Shown here: piece by piece, positions 18,300-27,703 of the stretch
Layout of the letters: every line of letters begins with the position of its first letter
How positions within the stretch are numbered: the first letter of the stretch is position 1
Assembly: GCF_019024285.1 (NCBI RefSeq)
Contig: NZ_WMKZ01000001.1
Coordinates: 496,001-560,000 of the forward strand
From: Alkalihalobacterium elongatum
GTDB lineage: Bacteria > Bacillota > Bacilli > Bacillales > Bacillaceae_F
DNA: 64,000 nucleotides
Reading direction: 5' to 3'
The notes under the pieces: model-generated
What the model was told of the DNA's origin: nothing
What the model saw: the letters and a program-made list of their open reading frames with translations, nothing else
Databases searched by the model: none
Position numbers and translations under genes: made by a program

Positions 18300-18584
18300 C
18301 TAACAGCAATCACTGTTTCCAATAATGGTTAATGCTTCTTTTCCAAATTCATTAGTAACGCAATCTAGTGTTATGTTTTCCACATACGGAATCACATGGT
18401 CCTCAATTGCTACTGTAAGTCCATTAATGGTTTCAACCTTATCGCTCTCTTCTGGCTCATCCAGAGCCAGTCCTAATTTTGGACCACCTCAACCCATGCC
18501 TGCAAAAACGACACGGATTGATGAAGAATTGTTTTCCTCCATTGCTGCAAGAATAAGAGCTTTTGCTTTATCAGTAATAAACAT
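18300..18584 (-). CDS. HesB-like selenoprotein with in-frame UGA (Sec32)
   Basis: 94 residues if the TGA at 18489-18491 is read as Sec. ATG 18584 follows AGAGGTG. Sec32 lies in V-F-A-G-M-G-U-G-G-P-K-L-G-L-A-L-D-E, the HesB/IscA loop where the family has its first Cys. Cys75 (TLDC) and a C-terminal SDCC follow; an adjacent C-terminal Cys pair is known in HesB-like selenoproteins. A 7-bp hairpin sits 21 bases past the UGA. The window holds selA, selB, selC and selD, so readthrough is expected. The role may be in Fe-S cluster or redox chemistry. The alternative, a pseudogene, is unlikely because both sides of the UGA match the family in one frame. Confidence 0.92.
18452..18470 (-). promoter_or_regulatory. 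SECIS-like hairpin of the HesB-like selenoprotein
   Basis: Read leftwards, CTGGCTC-TGGAT-GAGCCAG: a perfect 7-bp stem with a 5-base loop containing GG, beginning 21 bases from the T of the UGA. That is within the distance range of bacterial SECIS elements. Nearly the same hairpin is found in the gene at 20662-20979. Confidence 0.75.
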
Positions 18585-18644
18585 GTTCTTCACCTCTTTT
18601 CCTTATTAATTCAAGTATATAAATAAAAGCATTAATTGCCAAGT

Positions 18645-19574
18645 TTATACTAGGCGATTAATATAATTTTCAAAGTTGCCGTACGCAAAGCGCCGAACAT
18701 CATCTTCTGAAAAATGTTTCAAAAGCTCTTCAATAAAAAATGGATATTTACTTGCATCTTCTAATCCTTTAACAAAAACAGAAATCCCATCAAAATCAGA
18801 ACCGAATAAGATATGATCTTTAACACCAAGTGAACATAAATGATCGATATGCCTTACACAATCTGTAATTGAAGCGTGCTCCGTACCCGTTAGAAAAATA
18901 GGATGCCAAACGAGCCCAACCCAACCACCACTTTTTACCAATGCTAATATTTGCTCGTCCGTCAAATTACGTCGATGGTCACATAGAGCACGAGCATTGC
19001 AATGCGTAGCTACTGGGTAATCAGCAATATCCAAAACTTCCCAAAAACCTTTTTCACTCAAATGAGCAACATCCGTCCAAACCTTATTCTCATTGTTCAA
19101 TAAAACAAGCTCTTTTCCTAGTAAAGTAAGACCCGCACCACGTGGTTCACCAACTCCATCAGCACATAAATTGGCTTGATTCCATGTAAGGCCAACTGAT
19201 TTAACTCCGAGTTGATAGAAGATTTTCAGTTTCGTTAAATTATCACCGATACAGTCAACCCCCTCAAGAGTAAGGATCGCTCCAATTTCTCCATCATTTA
19301 ATTTCAAAATATCTTGCCAGTCTTTAATATGCTTTACGTTATGGTGCTTTTTAATGACATCAGTTTGAAATAATTCGATTTGTTTTAAAATCGATTGATA
19401 CTTTTCTTCTATCGTTAAATCTGGCTCGGCAAACAATGCAAAGCACTGAACCTTTACTCCACCGCTTACTAATCGTTCATAATTCGCATCAATTTCGGTA
19501 GAATTCGTAAAGTTACGCTCTTCCTTTTCCCATAACTTTAATAGCGCATCACAATGGGCATCAAATATTTTCAT
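18645..19574 (-). CDS. Membrane dipeptidase (peptidase family M19)
   Basis: A 309-residue zinc dipeptidase of the renal-dipeptidase family. Metal ligands visible: His and Asp of DAHCDAL at the start, Glu in LEGVD near residue 104, and the later histidines in VATHCNAR and VWHP; the FGSDFDG motif with substrate-binding Asp is near residue 270. Bacterial members cleave dipeptides, including D-amino-acid forms. It appears monocistronic, read leftwards. Confidence 0.92.
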   Translation of the reverse strand: MKIFDAHCDALLKLWEKEERNFTNSTEIDANYERLVSGGVKVQCFALFAEPDLTIEEKYQSILKQIELFQTDVIKKHHNVKHIKDWQDILKLNDGEIGAILTLEGVDCIGDNLTKLKIFYQLGVKSVGLTWNQANLCADGVGEPRGAGLTLLGKELVLLNNENKVWTDVAHLSEKGFWEVLDIADYPVATHCNARALCDHRRNLTDEQILALVKSGGWVGLVWHPIFLTGTEHASITDCVRHIDHLCSLGVKDHILFGSDFDGISVFVKGLEDASKYPFFIEELLKHFSEDDVRRFAYGNFENYINRLV

Positions 19575-19686
19575 ATTTTCACTCCTTTTTTTAATAGGTA
19601 TTTGTCCTTTAGGCGAATATCACTAACAGAAACAAACTTTCATTCATATAGTAAAGCAGATACGAGAATTAATGGGAGTGATCTGT

Positions 19687-20130
19687 ATGAGTGATAAGAA
19701 AAAAGACCCTCATTTACCTGAAGTTATTAAAAAGTCTTATAATGATTTTTTAAAGTCAATCGACTCATTCTTTCATGACGCTTTTCAAAACCTTCACAAT
19801 AATGGAATGTTTTACTCACAAATTCCAGTTCAAACATATGAAACCGACTCTGACTTTGTAATTGAAGCACAATTACCTGGTGTAAAAAAAGAACAAATCA
19901 TCTTGGATGTCTATCAAAGTCATGTGAAGATTGGTGTAAAACAAGAAGAGTTCGTTGAAGAGAAAAACGATGTTAACAAGTATGTTTCACAACAATACTC
20001 TACACAAGTAAGAGAGCGCGTCATCCCATTACCATTTCCTGTAACTCAAAAAGATGTTAAAGCCAAATATCAAAACGGGTTATTAACGATAAAAGTTCCT
20101 AATCGTCGTCATATCATTGATATTGAATAA
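19687..20130 (+). CDS. Hsp20/alpha-crystallin family protein
   Basis: 147 residues from ATG 19687 (GGGAGTG site); an upstream in-frame start is less well placed. The alpha-crystallin domain occupies about 50-145: the strand YETDSDFVIEAQLPGVKKEQI and the closing motif AKYQNGLLTIKVPN. In Bacillus, such proteins (CotM, YocM) associate with the spore coat or stress granules. The next gene, 26 bases on, is a YppG-like coat candidate, hinting at a shared sporulation role. Confidence 0.88.
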   Translation: MSDKKKDPHLPEVIKKSYNDFLKSIDSFFHDAFQNLHNNGMFYSQIPVQTYETDSDFVIEAQLPGVKKEQIILDVYQSHVKIGVKQEEFVEEKNDVNKYVSQQYSTQVRERVIPLPFPVTQKDVKAKYQNGLLTIKVPNRRHIIDIE

Positions 20131-20156
20131 TGTTATATGTAAGGGGAGGGGTTAAA

Positions 20157-20549
20157 ATGAATTTCTATAACGAGTCACCGTTTCGTATGCAAGGGTATCC
20201 GTATTTTCAACAACAATCAAACGTATATCCTAGTCCTTATCAAAACACAAATCCAAATCCGTTTCATGGCGGTTTTTATTCACCTGAAATGTACCAGTTT
20301 CCTAACCAAAATTACAATATACCTACTCAGTATAATTGGCAGCAAGGCATCCCTGGAAATCAACGTCCTAACAACTTTGGTCCTCAATATCCTTACCAGG
20401 GGCCGGCACTTCTCAATGCGTTTAAAGGAGAAGATGGGAAATTTGATATCTCGAAAACGTTTCAAACCGTCGATCAGTTAGTAAAGACGGTAAATCAAAT
20501 ATCACCGCTTGTTAAATCAATGAGCTCGATGTTTACACCTAAAGCTTAA
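20157..20549 (+). CDS. YppG-like protein (Pro/Tyr/Gln/Asn-rich), probable spore coat
   Basis: 130 residues from ATG 20157, after an AGGGGAGGGG site. The N-terminal 85 residues are low-complexity, rich in Tyr, Pro, Gln, Asn and Phe. The C-terminal 45 residues, LLNAFKGEDGKFDISKTFQTVDQLVKTVNQISPLVKSM in two blocks, match the YppG-type tail. Composition suggests a cross-linked or coat protein. Co-directional with the Hsp20 gene. Confidence 0.75.
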   Translation: MNFYNESPFRMQGYPYFQQQSNVYPSPYQNTNPNPFHGGFYSPEMYQFPNQNYNIPTQYNWQQGIPGNQRPNNFGPQYPYQGPALLNAFKGEDGKFDISKTFQTVDQLVKTVNQISPLVKSMSSMFTPKA

Positions 20550-20557
20550 TTAAAATA

Positions 20558-20652
20558 GAAGCTAACTCAGAATTCTTGTCATTTATATCCATCAATTTAT
20601 TACTTGATTTAATGGAATAGACAGAGCAATAGCATTTGACTGAGTTAGCTTC
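20558..20652. terminator. Long-loop inverted repeat between converging genes
   Basis: GAAGCTAACTCAG (20558-20570) pairs perfectly with CTGAGTTAGCTTC (20640-20652); the 69-base loop contains shorter complementary stretches (CCATCAA with TTGATTTAATGG). It sits between the YppG-like gene and the IscA-like selenoprotein gene and could end both transcripts. Confidence 0.5.
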
Positions 20653-20661
20653 ATCATTTTA

Positions 20662-20979
20662 TTACGAATTTTTGTTTTTTATTCGTAAACCATAGGCTAA
20701 AGTTTGCGAAGCATTAATTAGTCGATAGCCCTGATTTTCATAATAGTCGATCTTTAAATATCGGCCAATTTCTTCTAATGCTTTTTGGTCAAGTAATACA
20801 TGCACCTTCCCAAATGTAAATATTTCATCATCTACTCCTTGCTCATCCAGAGCAAGTTGAAATTCTAACATCGTACTTCATTCAAAAGTATCAATAGCGA
20901 GCACACGGAGATAAATATTTTCTTTTTGAAATTCCATTTCTAAACGTGCTTTGGCAGCATCTGTAACAATAACTTTCAT
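20662..20979 (-). CDS. IscA-fold selenoprotein with in-frame UGA (Sec34), no Cys
   Basis: 105 residues when TGA 20878-20880 is read as Sec. ATG 20979 follows AAGGGGG. The N-terminus MKVIVTDAAKARLE is a typical Fe-S_biosyn (HesB/IscA) start; Sec34 in AIDTFEUSTMLEFQLALDE stands where the family's first Cys is found. The protein has no Cys at all, so Sec is its only chalcogenol. A hairpin with loop TGGAT lies 24 bases past the UGA. Simple ORF calling would report only the last 69 residues from ATG 20868. The function is unknown; Sec may bind a metal or act as a redox centre alone. A pseudogene is less likely, given the intact family match on both sides and the shared hairpin. Confidence 0.85.
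20838..20856 (-). promoter_or_regulatory. SECIS-like hairpin of the IscA-fold selenoprotein
   Basis: Read leftwards, CTTGCTC-TGGAT-GAGCAAG: a perfect 7-bp stem and 5-base loop starting 24 bases from the T of the UGA. Loop and most of the stem are identical to the hairpin at 18452-18470; the third stem pair differs as a compensated T-A for G-C change. Confidence 0.75.
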
Positions 20980-21096
20980 ATATTATTCCCCCTTCCATTT
21001 AGCTAGAGCTCCATTCTTCGCTTTTTGAAGGCTCTTTTCCAAAGATTGCTTTTACGAAAATATCATATTTGAAAACTTCCCTTGATTATAAGATAC

Positions 21097-24000
21097 TTAA
21101 TTTACATATTTAGCTAAATTCCTACGCTCTTCATTTAATTGAGTAAGTATTTCGCCGATTAGTTTTGACTGGTTTTGATCGGATAATACTTTATCTAACT
21201 CCTTCTCATAATGTTCAAGTTCTGTTATATGGTGAGACTTTAAACGATCTAATTCAGATAAAAACCATACGACAACAACTTCTTCAAGGTAGTTTTTATA
21301 GTTCTTTAAGTATTGATCGATGGGTAAGCGTAACCGCTCCTCAATTTTGTCTCGAAGCTGTTGATTTCCTTTTTCTAAAAAGAATGTTTTACTATTTTGA
21401 TGTTCTTTCATTTCGTCTTCTAAATCAGACACTTGTAGCAAAGAAAATAAATCAAACTCTAATTCCTCTAAAGGCTTCACTTTAAAACGTAGCAACGATA
21501 AGCCCTCATGTTTCATCATTTTCTCAAAGATATGGTTTTCAATATCCTGTAAGCACTTATGACTAAAAACCTCTAGACGAAGACTGGTCGCACGTAATTC
21601 TTGCAATAAGTCATGAGCTAAAAATTGAAGAACGTTGTGAACACCTAGATGTAATTGGTGCTGAAAGTCTTTGTCCTCTTTAAAACTACTCGGATTAATT
21701 AATTCCTTAAACTCATCGAAATATCGATAGAAAACACGCTGTTTTACATAGTAGATTAATTCATGGATTTCTTGACGAACGAGTTGTTCCTCAATGTTGA
21801 AGCTAGAATTAAACATTTCTTGCTTCTTTTTTGCGACAAACTGGCTTATCTCTATTCGTCTTCGTTGCCTTGTTGCCTCATCTTTACTAGCATCATCATA
21901 CCATTTTTGTAATGATTGACTTAGCTTAATTATGTCACTATTGGAACCTCTGATTGCTACATTTGTTAATTCACTTAAGACGTATGAATAGAATGAGGTT
22001 TCAAAGTTGGTCATACCAGAATACTCAAGCCCTTTTTCTTGTAATTCATCTGATAGCAGACTGTTGAATACAACCTTTTCTTTGCTTGTAAGTGAACGTA
22101 CCTTCTTTAATTTTGCTAGTAGGCCTACCTTACTTGAAATAGGAAAAATCTGTGGGAAGCGTATTCCACAATGCAGCAAGTTTTTCTCAACGTGAGACGT
22201 TACAAGTTCCAGCTCTGCTTCATTTTCTGCTAAATCAGCAGCATTAATAATAAAATACATCTTATCTGTTTCAAAACAATTCTTTACACGCCCTAACTGA
22301 ATAAGAAATTCACGATCACTCCTAGAAAACGCATGATTATAATATGTTAAAAACACGATAGCATCGGCATGTTTTATAAAGCTAAAGGCTAGTTTTGTAT
22401 GCCTAGTATGAATCGAATTTGCCCCAGGCGTATCTACTAGCGTAATTCCTTGCTTTGCAATAGGTGAATCATAATATACATCTATGCATTCTATAAATGC
22501 AGCAAAGCGCTCTATTGAGACTAACTTTTTATATTCATCGTACGTAACCGAGGTAGTATTACCCAATTGACCTTTTACAGCCTCATAGCCATCTATAATA
22601 AACGTTAAGTATTGTAGTTGATTTGGGTGAATAAGTTCAAATAAGTCAACCTGTTGCTCTTCTTTTTCCGTTTTATTAGCTTCTGCATTATTTTTCAATT
22701 CTTCTTTACTATTTTCTCTTTCTTCTAGTAAAAGCTTCAATTCGCCTATAGTAGAGATCGTCTTAGCTATAACTTTAAGAATTTCATTGATTTCCCCTCT
22801 TATCACTTCATCCTGTTTGTAAAAAACGTGAATTGTGCCATGAGGGTGCTCATTCGTTGGAGGTAGTATTTGATTAATTGTAGCTGTTGTAGGATGCGGT
22901 GACACAGGAAGAACATTAGCACCTACTAAAGCATTAGCAAACGAAGACTTCCCAGCACTGAATGCCCCAAAAAGAGCAATCGTAAATTTCTTATCCTTTA
23001 ACCGTTTACTTTGCTCGCGAAAGTCTTCTGATATTCGCTGTAAACTAGGCAGTCCTTCTATAATTTTCCCAACACTCTCAATATGAGTCGCAGCTTTTAC
23101 TCTTCTCTCTTTTTCATCTGATAAACGAAAAGGTTGGACATCTGTTATTTCACTGCCTAATCGACTTAAATTAATACTTTTTTTCTGCTTTTTAGTTTCT
23201 GTATTGTCTTTAAACCGAAAAGAGTTCATCGAGTTCACATTATTTTCACATTGGACATTTTCACTTTTTATGTTCTCCAACTGCTTTACTAATAGATTAA
23301 TTTCTTTTTCTATCTGTTGGTTAATTTCTCGAATACCAACACATGCTACTACCTTCCTTTCAAGCTCATCACGTTTTCGCACTTGTTCTTTTGTTTGACT
23401 AGTTAACGTTTTATTTAATGTCGTTATTGCCATTGCTAACAGTGTGTTTGCTTTTTTGCGATAATGACTCTTCACCTCATCCATTAATGCTTTAGAAAAG
23501 TTTAAAACATATTCATGAGAGAATAATGCTCCTTTTTTTTGTGAACGTGAGATAACATCTTCTTGCAATTGACCAGAAAAGCTATGGACAGCTTTACTAA
23601 GCTCGTCATCACGTATGTCATAATTTTTCAACAGTTTAAAAAATAAATCTTTAAAATGAATATCAATATACGTAATCGCATTTTCTTTCAGCTCTTGAAA
23701 CAGGGCTATTCGTCTTCTTGCTCTTTCTGCTTTCGTTTTTCTTGCCGAAAAAATTCCTCTAACTTTATAGCCCATTTGTTCTGCTTCTAGGAAATCTCTC
23801 GCCAAGTTTCGGGTGTGATATGGCATTAAGTTTGCATTATTTAACAAAGTACTAAACTGTTGTAAGTAAGTTTCCTCGAATTCTTCTAAAATTTCTGTGT
23901 GAGGCTTATTATCTAGTTTGATTTGTTTAAGTTCATTTTGTAAGTACGGTTCATCTGTAATTTGATATGGGGTTAAGAGCTCCTCAAATTGCTGATACCG

Positions 24001-24894
24001 CTTTTCATAAGATTGTTTTAGCCAGCGTCTATGGTCGACAATTACTTGAAAAGCTTCTTTCCATACACTTACAGATAATAACTGCTCCCTATTATTTATA
24101 ATAGCCTCTAAGTTTCTTTTTAGATCCTTTATATCATTGTTTGGATAGTGTCGATCAATCGCTGATGTAAAAAAAATAGCATCGTATGTAATCTCTTCGT
24201 TAGCAAACGACTGAACGGTATGATTTTTAAATTCTTCAAAACTCATTTCCGAATTTTGATGTTTATCTATTTGATTTACAACTAAAACAACTTTTTTATG
24301 CCTTCTGTTCATTTCTTTCAAGAACGCATAATTTACTTCTGATTGAACGTAGTTATAATCCATCATATAAACTAGCGTATCCGCAATATGCAATGTAGAC
24401 TCAGCAGCGATTTTATGAGCATCATCAGTTGAATCAATCCCTGGTGTGTCAAGAATATAAAGTCCCTGAGGTAAACCATGTTCTTCACTATAAATCGTCA
24501 GCTTAGTCACATTATTGCCATCTTTGCAGTACCGCTGCACCACTTCGTTTTCATAAGTACCATCAAATGATGAAACTGATTCATCAGCAAATTCGACAAC
24601 TACTTTTGGAGTGCCACTGGCCAATTTTACAATATTTGCACTTGTTGGAATTGGACTAGATGGTAATATATGTTCCCCAAGCAATTCATTAATTAATGTA
24701 GACTTTCCTGCAGAGAAATGTCCACAAAAAGCAATACCATATTCTTGTTTTTTTATCTTATTAATTAGTTCGTCTACGTTACTAGTTGTATTTCCTGCTC
24801 GATAAAGTGTTCGTTTTATTTGAATTAAAGCTGTCATAAGGTCTTTCTGATCGATCACTACGTTATTAGTATGTAAAGAAGTAGATAAATCCAT
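21097..24894 (-). CDS. dynA: Double dynamin-like GTPase DynA (YpbR type)
   Basis: About 1265 residues with two tandem dynamin modules. The first P-loop is GHFSAGKSTLINELLG near residue 55, with DTPGID as G3 and NQIDKH as G4; the second is GAFSAGKSSFANALVG near residue 640, with DTPGAN and NAADLAEN. Long helical stalks lie between and after. B. subtilis DynA, of similar length, tethers and fuses membranes and protects against phage and membrane stress. ATG 24894 is chosen for its GGAAGTGAG site; in-frame TTG and ATG starts lie 15-18 bases upstream. Confidence 0.93.
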   Translation of the reverse strand: MDLSTSLHTNNVVIDQKDLMTALIQIKRTLYRAGNTTSNVDELINKIKKQEYGIAFCGHFSAGKSTLINELLGEHILPSSPIPTSANIVKLASGTPKVVVEFADESVSSFDGTYENEVVQRYCKDGNNVTKLTIYSEEHGLPQGLYILDTPGIDSTDDAHKIAAESTLHIADTLVYMMDYNYVQSEVNYAFLKEMNRRHKKVVLVVNQIDKHQNSEMSFEEFKNHTVQSFANEEITYDAIFFTSAIDRHYPNNDIKDLKRNLEAIINNREQLLSVSVWKEAFQVIVDHRRWLKQSYEKRYQQFEELLTPYQITDEPYLQNELKQIKLDNKPHTEILEEFEETYLQQFSTLLNNANLMPYHTRNLARDFLEAEQMGYKVRGIFSARKTKAERARRRIALFQELKENAITYIDIHFKDLFFKLLKNYDIRDDELSKAVHSFSGQLQEDVISRSQKKGALFSHEYVLNFSKALMDEVKSHYRKKANTLLAMAITTLNKTLTSQTKEQVRKRDELERKVVACVGIREINQQIEKEINLLVKQLENIKSENVQCENNVNSMNSFRFKDNTETKKQKKSINLSRLGSEITDVQPFRLSDEKERRVKAATHIESVGKIIEGLPSLQRISEDFREQSKRLKDKKFTIALFGAFSAGKSSFANALVGANVLPVSPHPTTATINQILPPTNEHPHGTIHVFYKQDEVIRGEINEILKVIAKTISTIGELKLLLEERENSKEELKNNAEANKTEKEEQQVDLFELIHPNQLQYLTFIIDGYEAVKGQLGNTTSVTYDEYKKLVSIERFAAFIECIDVYYDSPIAKQGITLVDTPGANSIHTRHTKLAFSFIKHADAIVFLTYYNHAFSRSDREFLIQLGRVKNCFETDKMYFIINAADLAENEAELELVTSHVEKNLLHCGIRFPQIFPISSKVGLLAKLKKVRSLTSKEKVVFNSLLSDELQEKGLEYSGMTNFETSFYSYVLSELTNVAIRGSNSDIIKLSQSLQKWYDDASKDEATRQRRRIEISQFVAKKKQEMFNSSFNIEEQLVRQEIHELIYYVKQRVFYRYFDEFKELINPSSFKEDKDFQHQLHLGVHNVLQFLAHDLLQELRATSLRLEVFSHKCLQDIENHIFEKMMKHEGLSLLRFKVKPLEELEFDLFSLLQVSDLEDEMKEHQNSKTFFLEKGNQQLRDKIEERLRLPIDQYLKNYKNYLEEVVVVWFLSELDRLKSHHITELEHYEKELDKVLSDQNQSKLIGEILTQLNEERRNLAKYVN

Positions 24895-24986
24895 AATACT
24901 CACTTCCATCAACAGAATTATTCCCTACAAATTTTAACTTATCTCTTATAAAAAAGTCTAATAGAGGCTACTTTTATAAGCAGCCT

Positions 24987-26165
24987 CTATGACCTGGAAT
25001 ATTCGACTGTTTCGCCAAGGCGATTTTCTGTCACGAACTTATAGATCATTAAACCAAAAAAACCAATGATAGATAAATAGCCTAAATAACTATAAAGCTG
25101 GGCTACACCTGTACTTTGAATGACTAAGCCACCGACGAACGCACCGACAATACCTGAAATACCAAAGAATGTTGTAATAAACAAAACGTGGCCTGTTGCT
25201 TGTAACTCTTCTGGCACTAGCTTTGAAACAATTTGGAAGGCTGCAATATAAAAAACTCCGAACGTAACACCATGTAATGCTTGTAAAATTAGAAGCGTCT
25301 CTGGTAAAGTCGCAGTTCCCATTAAAAACCAGCGAATACTATATAAAAAAGCTGAAAGCATTAAGAATGTTAAAGGATTAAACTTCCTAAACCAAAAAGC
25401 TGCGGCAAAGAAAACTATTGCCTCTGAAACGACACCAATAAACCATGCCCAACCTATTAATGATTCCTTCCCACCCAAGTCAGTAATAAAAATTCCAAGA
25501 TACGTATCATTGGTACGATGGGTAATGGATATAAAAATAATGATAATTAAGAACATGAATAACTTTGGATTTGCCCCTAATTTTACAGCATTTAATATTG
25601 TGACTGGTTTATTCGTTGATTTTACGTCATTTAAAAATACAGCAAATAGGAACGTAATAATAGCCATAACTAAAATTGGAAACATGATATGCTGGATTCC
25701 AACTAAAGTCAAATAGTACCCTGCTAGTAACGATACTGTCGCAAAGCCTAGGGACCCCCACATTCGAATTCTACCGAAACTAACTTTATGTTGAAGAGCC
25801 GTTTTTTGTGATAGGCTGTCTCCTAAGGCTGTTACAGGTGCTAAAAATAAAAATAATACGAACATCATAACCGTATAGCCGACGAGATTATTCATCTGAA
25901 ATAAAATTAGCGTTGCAAAAAATGTTCCAGCAACAACAATAAGCAGAATTCGTTTAATCGTTTTAAATTTATCGCTCATATAGCCCCAAAATGGCTGAGC
26001 AAAAATAGAAGCGAGCGGACCTACTGCTAAAAGGATTCCTAGCTCTTTTGCAGTCATTCCATGATACCTGAAGTAGACTGGCATATAGCTTATTACAATA
26101 GTCATAATCGAATATGCAAAAAATAAATATGCCATAAGCCTAAATATGGATCGATTTGGTACCAT
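24987..26165 (-). CDS. MFS transporter (MFS_1-like, YwbF/LacY-related)
   Basis: About 392 residues with twelve hydrophobic segments. It has the MFS loop motif GYMSDKFKTIKR after helix 2 and RIRMWGSLGFATVSLLAG, a signature of the MFS_1-like group (nucleoside and phenylpropionate-type carriers). Start choice is uncertain: GTG 26177, TTG 26174 or ATG 26165, the last at a fair distance from AAAGGAG. Substrate unknown. Confidence 0.85.
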   Translation of the reverse strand: MVPNRSIFRLMAYLFFAYSIMTIVISYMPVYFRYHGMTAKELGILLAVGPLASIFAQPFWGYMSDKFKTIKRILLIVVAGTFFATLILFQMNNLVGYTVMMFVLFLFLAPVTALGDSLSQKTALQHKVSFGRIRMWGSLGFATVSLLAGYYLTLVGIQHIMFPILVMAIITFLFAVFLNDVKSTNKPVTILNAVKLGANPKLFMFLIIIIFISITHRTNDTYLGIFITDLGGKESLIGWAWFIGVVSEAIVFFAAAFWFRKFNPLTFLMLSAFLYSIRWFLMGTATLPETLLILQALHGVTFGVFYIAAFQIVSKLVPEELQATGHVLFITTFFGISGIVGAFVGGLVIQSTGVAQLYSYLGYLSIIGFFGLMIYKFVTENRLGETVEYSRS

Positions 26166-26379
26166 ATTCCTCAACACTCCTTTCTGATAGGCTCTTATTC
26201 TAAAGATTGTTGATTTGCTATTGAACCGTTAATGTTCCTTTGTGTGATGAGCTCAAAATTACTATGTTATTTCAACAGTGCTATAAAACAAAGCAGAAAA
26301 CTCACCATATAAGGATAATGGTTTTTGTTAACGTTGACTATAGTTTTAAAAATAATTAATTTTTCACAAAAATAAAAAA

Positions 26380-26415
26380 GCCTTCAAAACCTTAAACAGA
26401 ACTTGGCTTTGAGGC
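26380..26415 (-). terminator. Terminator-like hairpin after ykuI
   Basis: GCCTTCAAA and TTTGAGGC can form a bulged stem; read leftwards it is followed by TTTTTTATTTTTG. It lies just downstream of ykuI. Confidence 0.6.
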
Positions 26416-26426
26416 GATTATTAAAA

Positions 26427-27644
26427 TTACATTAATCCATCTTGTTCAAATAAATAACTATACGGAATATCTACAAACAAAAATAGTTGATCATCGATTG
26501 GAAATGAGTAAGTTCTAATCATCTCATCTTTTTCAATATCAGTATACAAATCAGATAATATTCCTTTTCGTTCATAGTTCATACGAACGATGTTTTCTAA
26601 AAAGTAAGGCCGCCAACTCCAGTTTTTAAATCGACTTCCCTCTTCTAAATTCCACTGGTTATGTTCATCTTTAACTGCATTACTTGATTGCTGATAGCCA
26701 TCATGGTCACAAATATAAACCCTAAAGGAAATATCAGTTAATTGTTTTGCGATTTGCATCACAACGTCATCATAGCTATTTAGTGACTTCACTTTTTTTA
26801 GTGAGTTTTTTATTAACTGTGAGAGCTTTTCAGTTAACGTTATTTGTGCTTCAATTTTTTTTCGTTCATAATGAATGAAGTGATGAAATTCTTTTTTTAA
26901 TGAGTTCTTACAAAAATCTACTGCTTGAAACTCCGATTTTGGCCTTGATAGGTAAAAACCTTGATAATAGTGACCGCCATTTCTCCAAGCATAATTCAAC
27001 TGATTAAAACTCCCTATTCCTTCAAACATTAATGTTGCGCCTATTTTTCTAGTAAGTAAAGATAGGGAATAAAGCACATCACGATAAAGTTGGGGAAAAG
27101 AATCCCCCTCTAAAAACTCTAAATCTACTTTTACAATATTCGGCCTTAATAAGGCGATTTGGTCTAAATTACTTCCCGTTTTACCAACATCATCGATAGC
27201 GATTTGAATTCCTAAGCTTTGAATATACGTTAAAAGATGCTTTAAAGAAGAAAGGTTACCTTTAAAGTCTTGTTCCGCAAATTCTATCACTACATTGGAT
27301 AATAACAGTCCTCTTGATTCATACGATTTAAATATTTTTATTAGATGTTCTCCATTATTAGCTAATAGTTCATTCATATCCACATTGATAAACAGCATCG
27401 TATTCGTATCGAAATCTAAGAGCTTTTTAATTGCTAGATGGCAAATATGTTCATCAATTTCTTGACGATACTCCTCTGGGATTGAATGATCTTTAAAAAA
27501 CCACCCTAGGCTTTTAACACCGTTTTCTACTTCAATACGAGCTAATGCTTCATAGCCAATGACTAACTGTGTATCTGCACTAATGATGGGTTGAAAATAT
27601 GGGATAATTTTATCTTTATTCATAATGACATCTAATGCATCCAA
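26427..27644 (-). CDS. ykuI: EAL-domain protein YkuI
   Basis: About 405 residues, similar in layout to B. subtilis YkuI: EAL domain at about 10-245 and the YkuI_C PAS-like domain at the end (ends YSYLFEQDGLM). The EAL motif reads GYEALARI, and the later DDVGKTGSN and KVDLEFLE blocks supply metal ligands, so c-di-GMP binding or hydrolysis is possible. The start is probably TTG 27644, five bases after GGAGGTGG; ATG 27665 overlaps no useful site. Confidence 0.93.
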   Translation of the reverse strand: MDALDVIMNKDKIIPYFQPIISADTQLVIGYEALARIEVENGVKSLGWFFKDHSIPEEYRQEIDEHICHLAIKKLLDFDTNTMLFINVDMNELLANNGEHLIKIFKSYESRGLLLSNVVIEFAEQDFKGNLSSLKHLLTYIQSLGIQIAIDDVGKTGSNLDQIALLRPNIVKVDLEFLEGDSFPQLYRDVLYSLSLLTRKIGATLMFEGIGSFNQLNYAWRNGGHYYQGFYLSRPKSEFQAVDFCKNSLKKEFHHFIHYERKKIEAQITLTEKLSQLIKNSLKKVKSLNSYDDVVMQIAKQLTDISFRVYICDHDGYQQSSNAVKDEHNQWNLEEGSRFKNWSWRPYFLENIVRMNYERKGILSDLYTDIEKDEMIRTYSFPIDDQLFLFVDIPYSYLFEQDGLM

Positions 27645-27703
27645 ATGACCACCTCCATGTCTCACAACAAGGACATCAATATTATAGCATACCCATTTAA
27701 TAT

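Noticed and set aside
18300-18584. UGA-interrupted gene as pseudogene
   Set aside because: Family match continues in the same frame beyond the UGA, the terminator is in place, and Sec machinery is encoded nearby.
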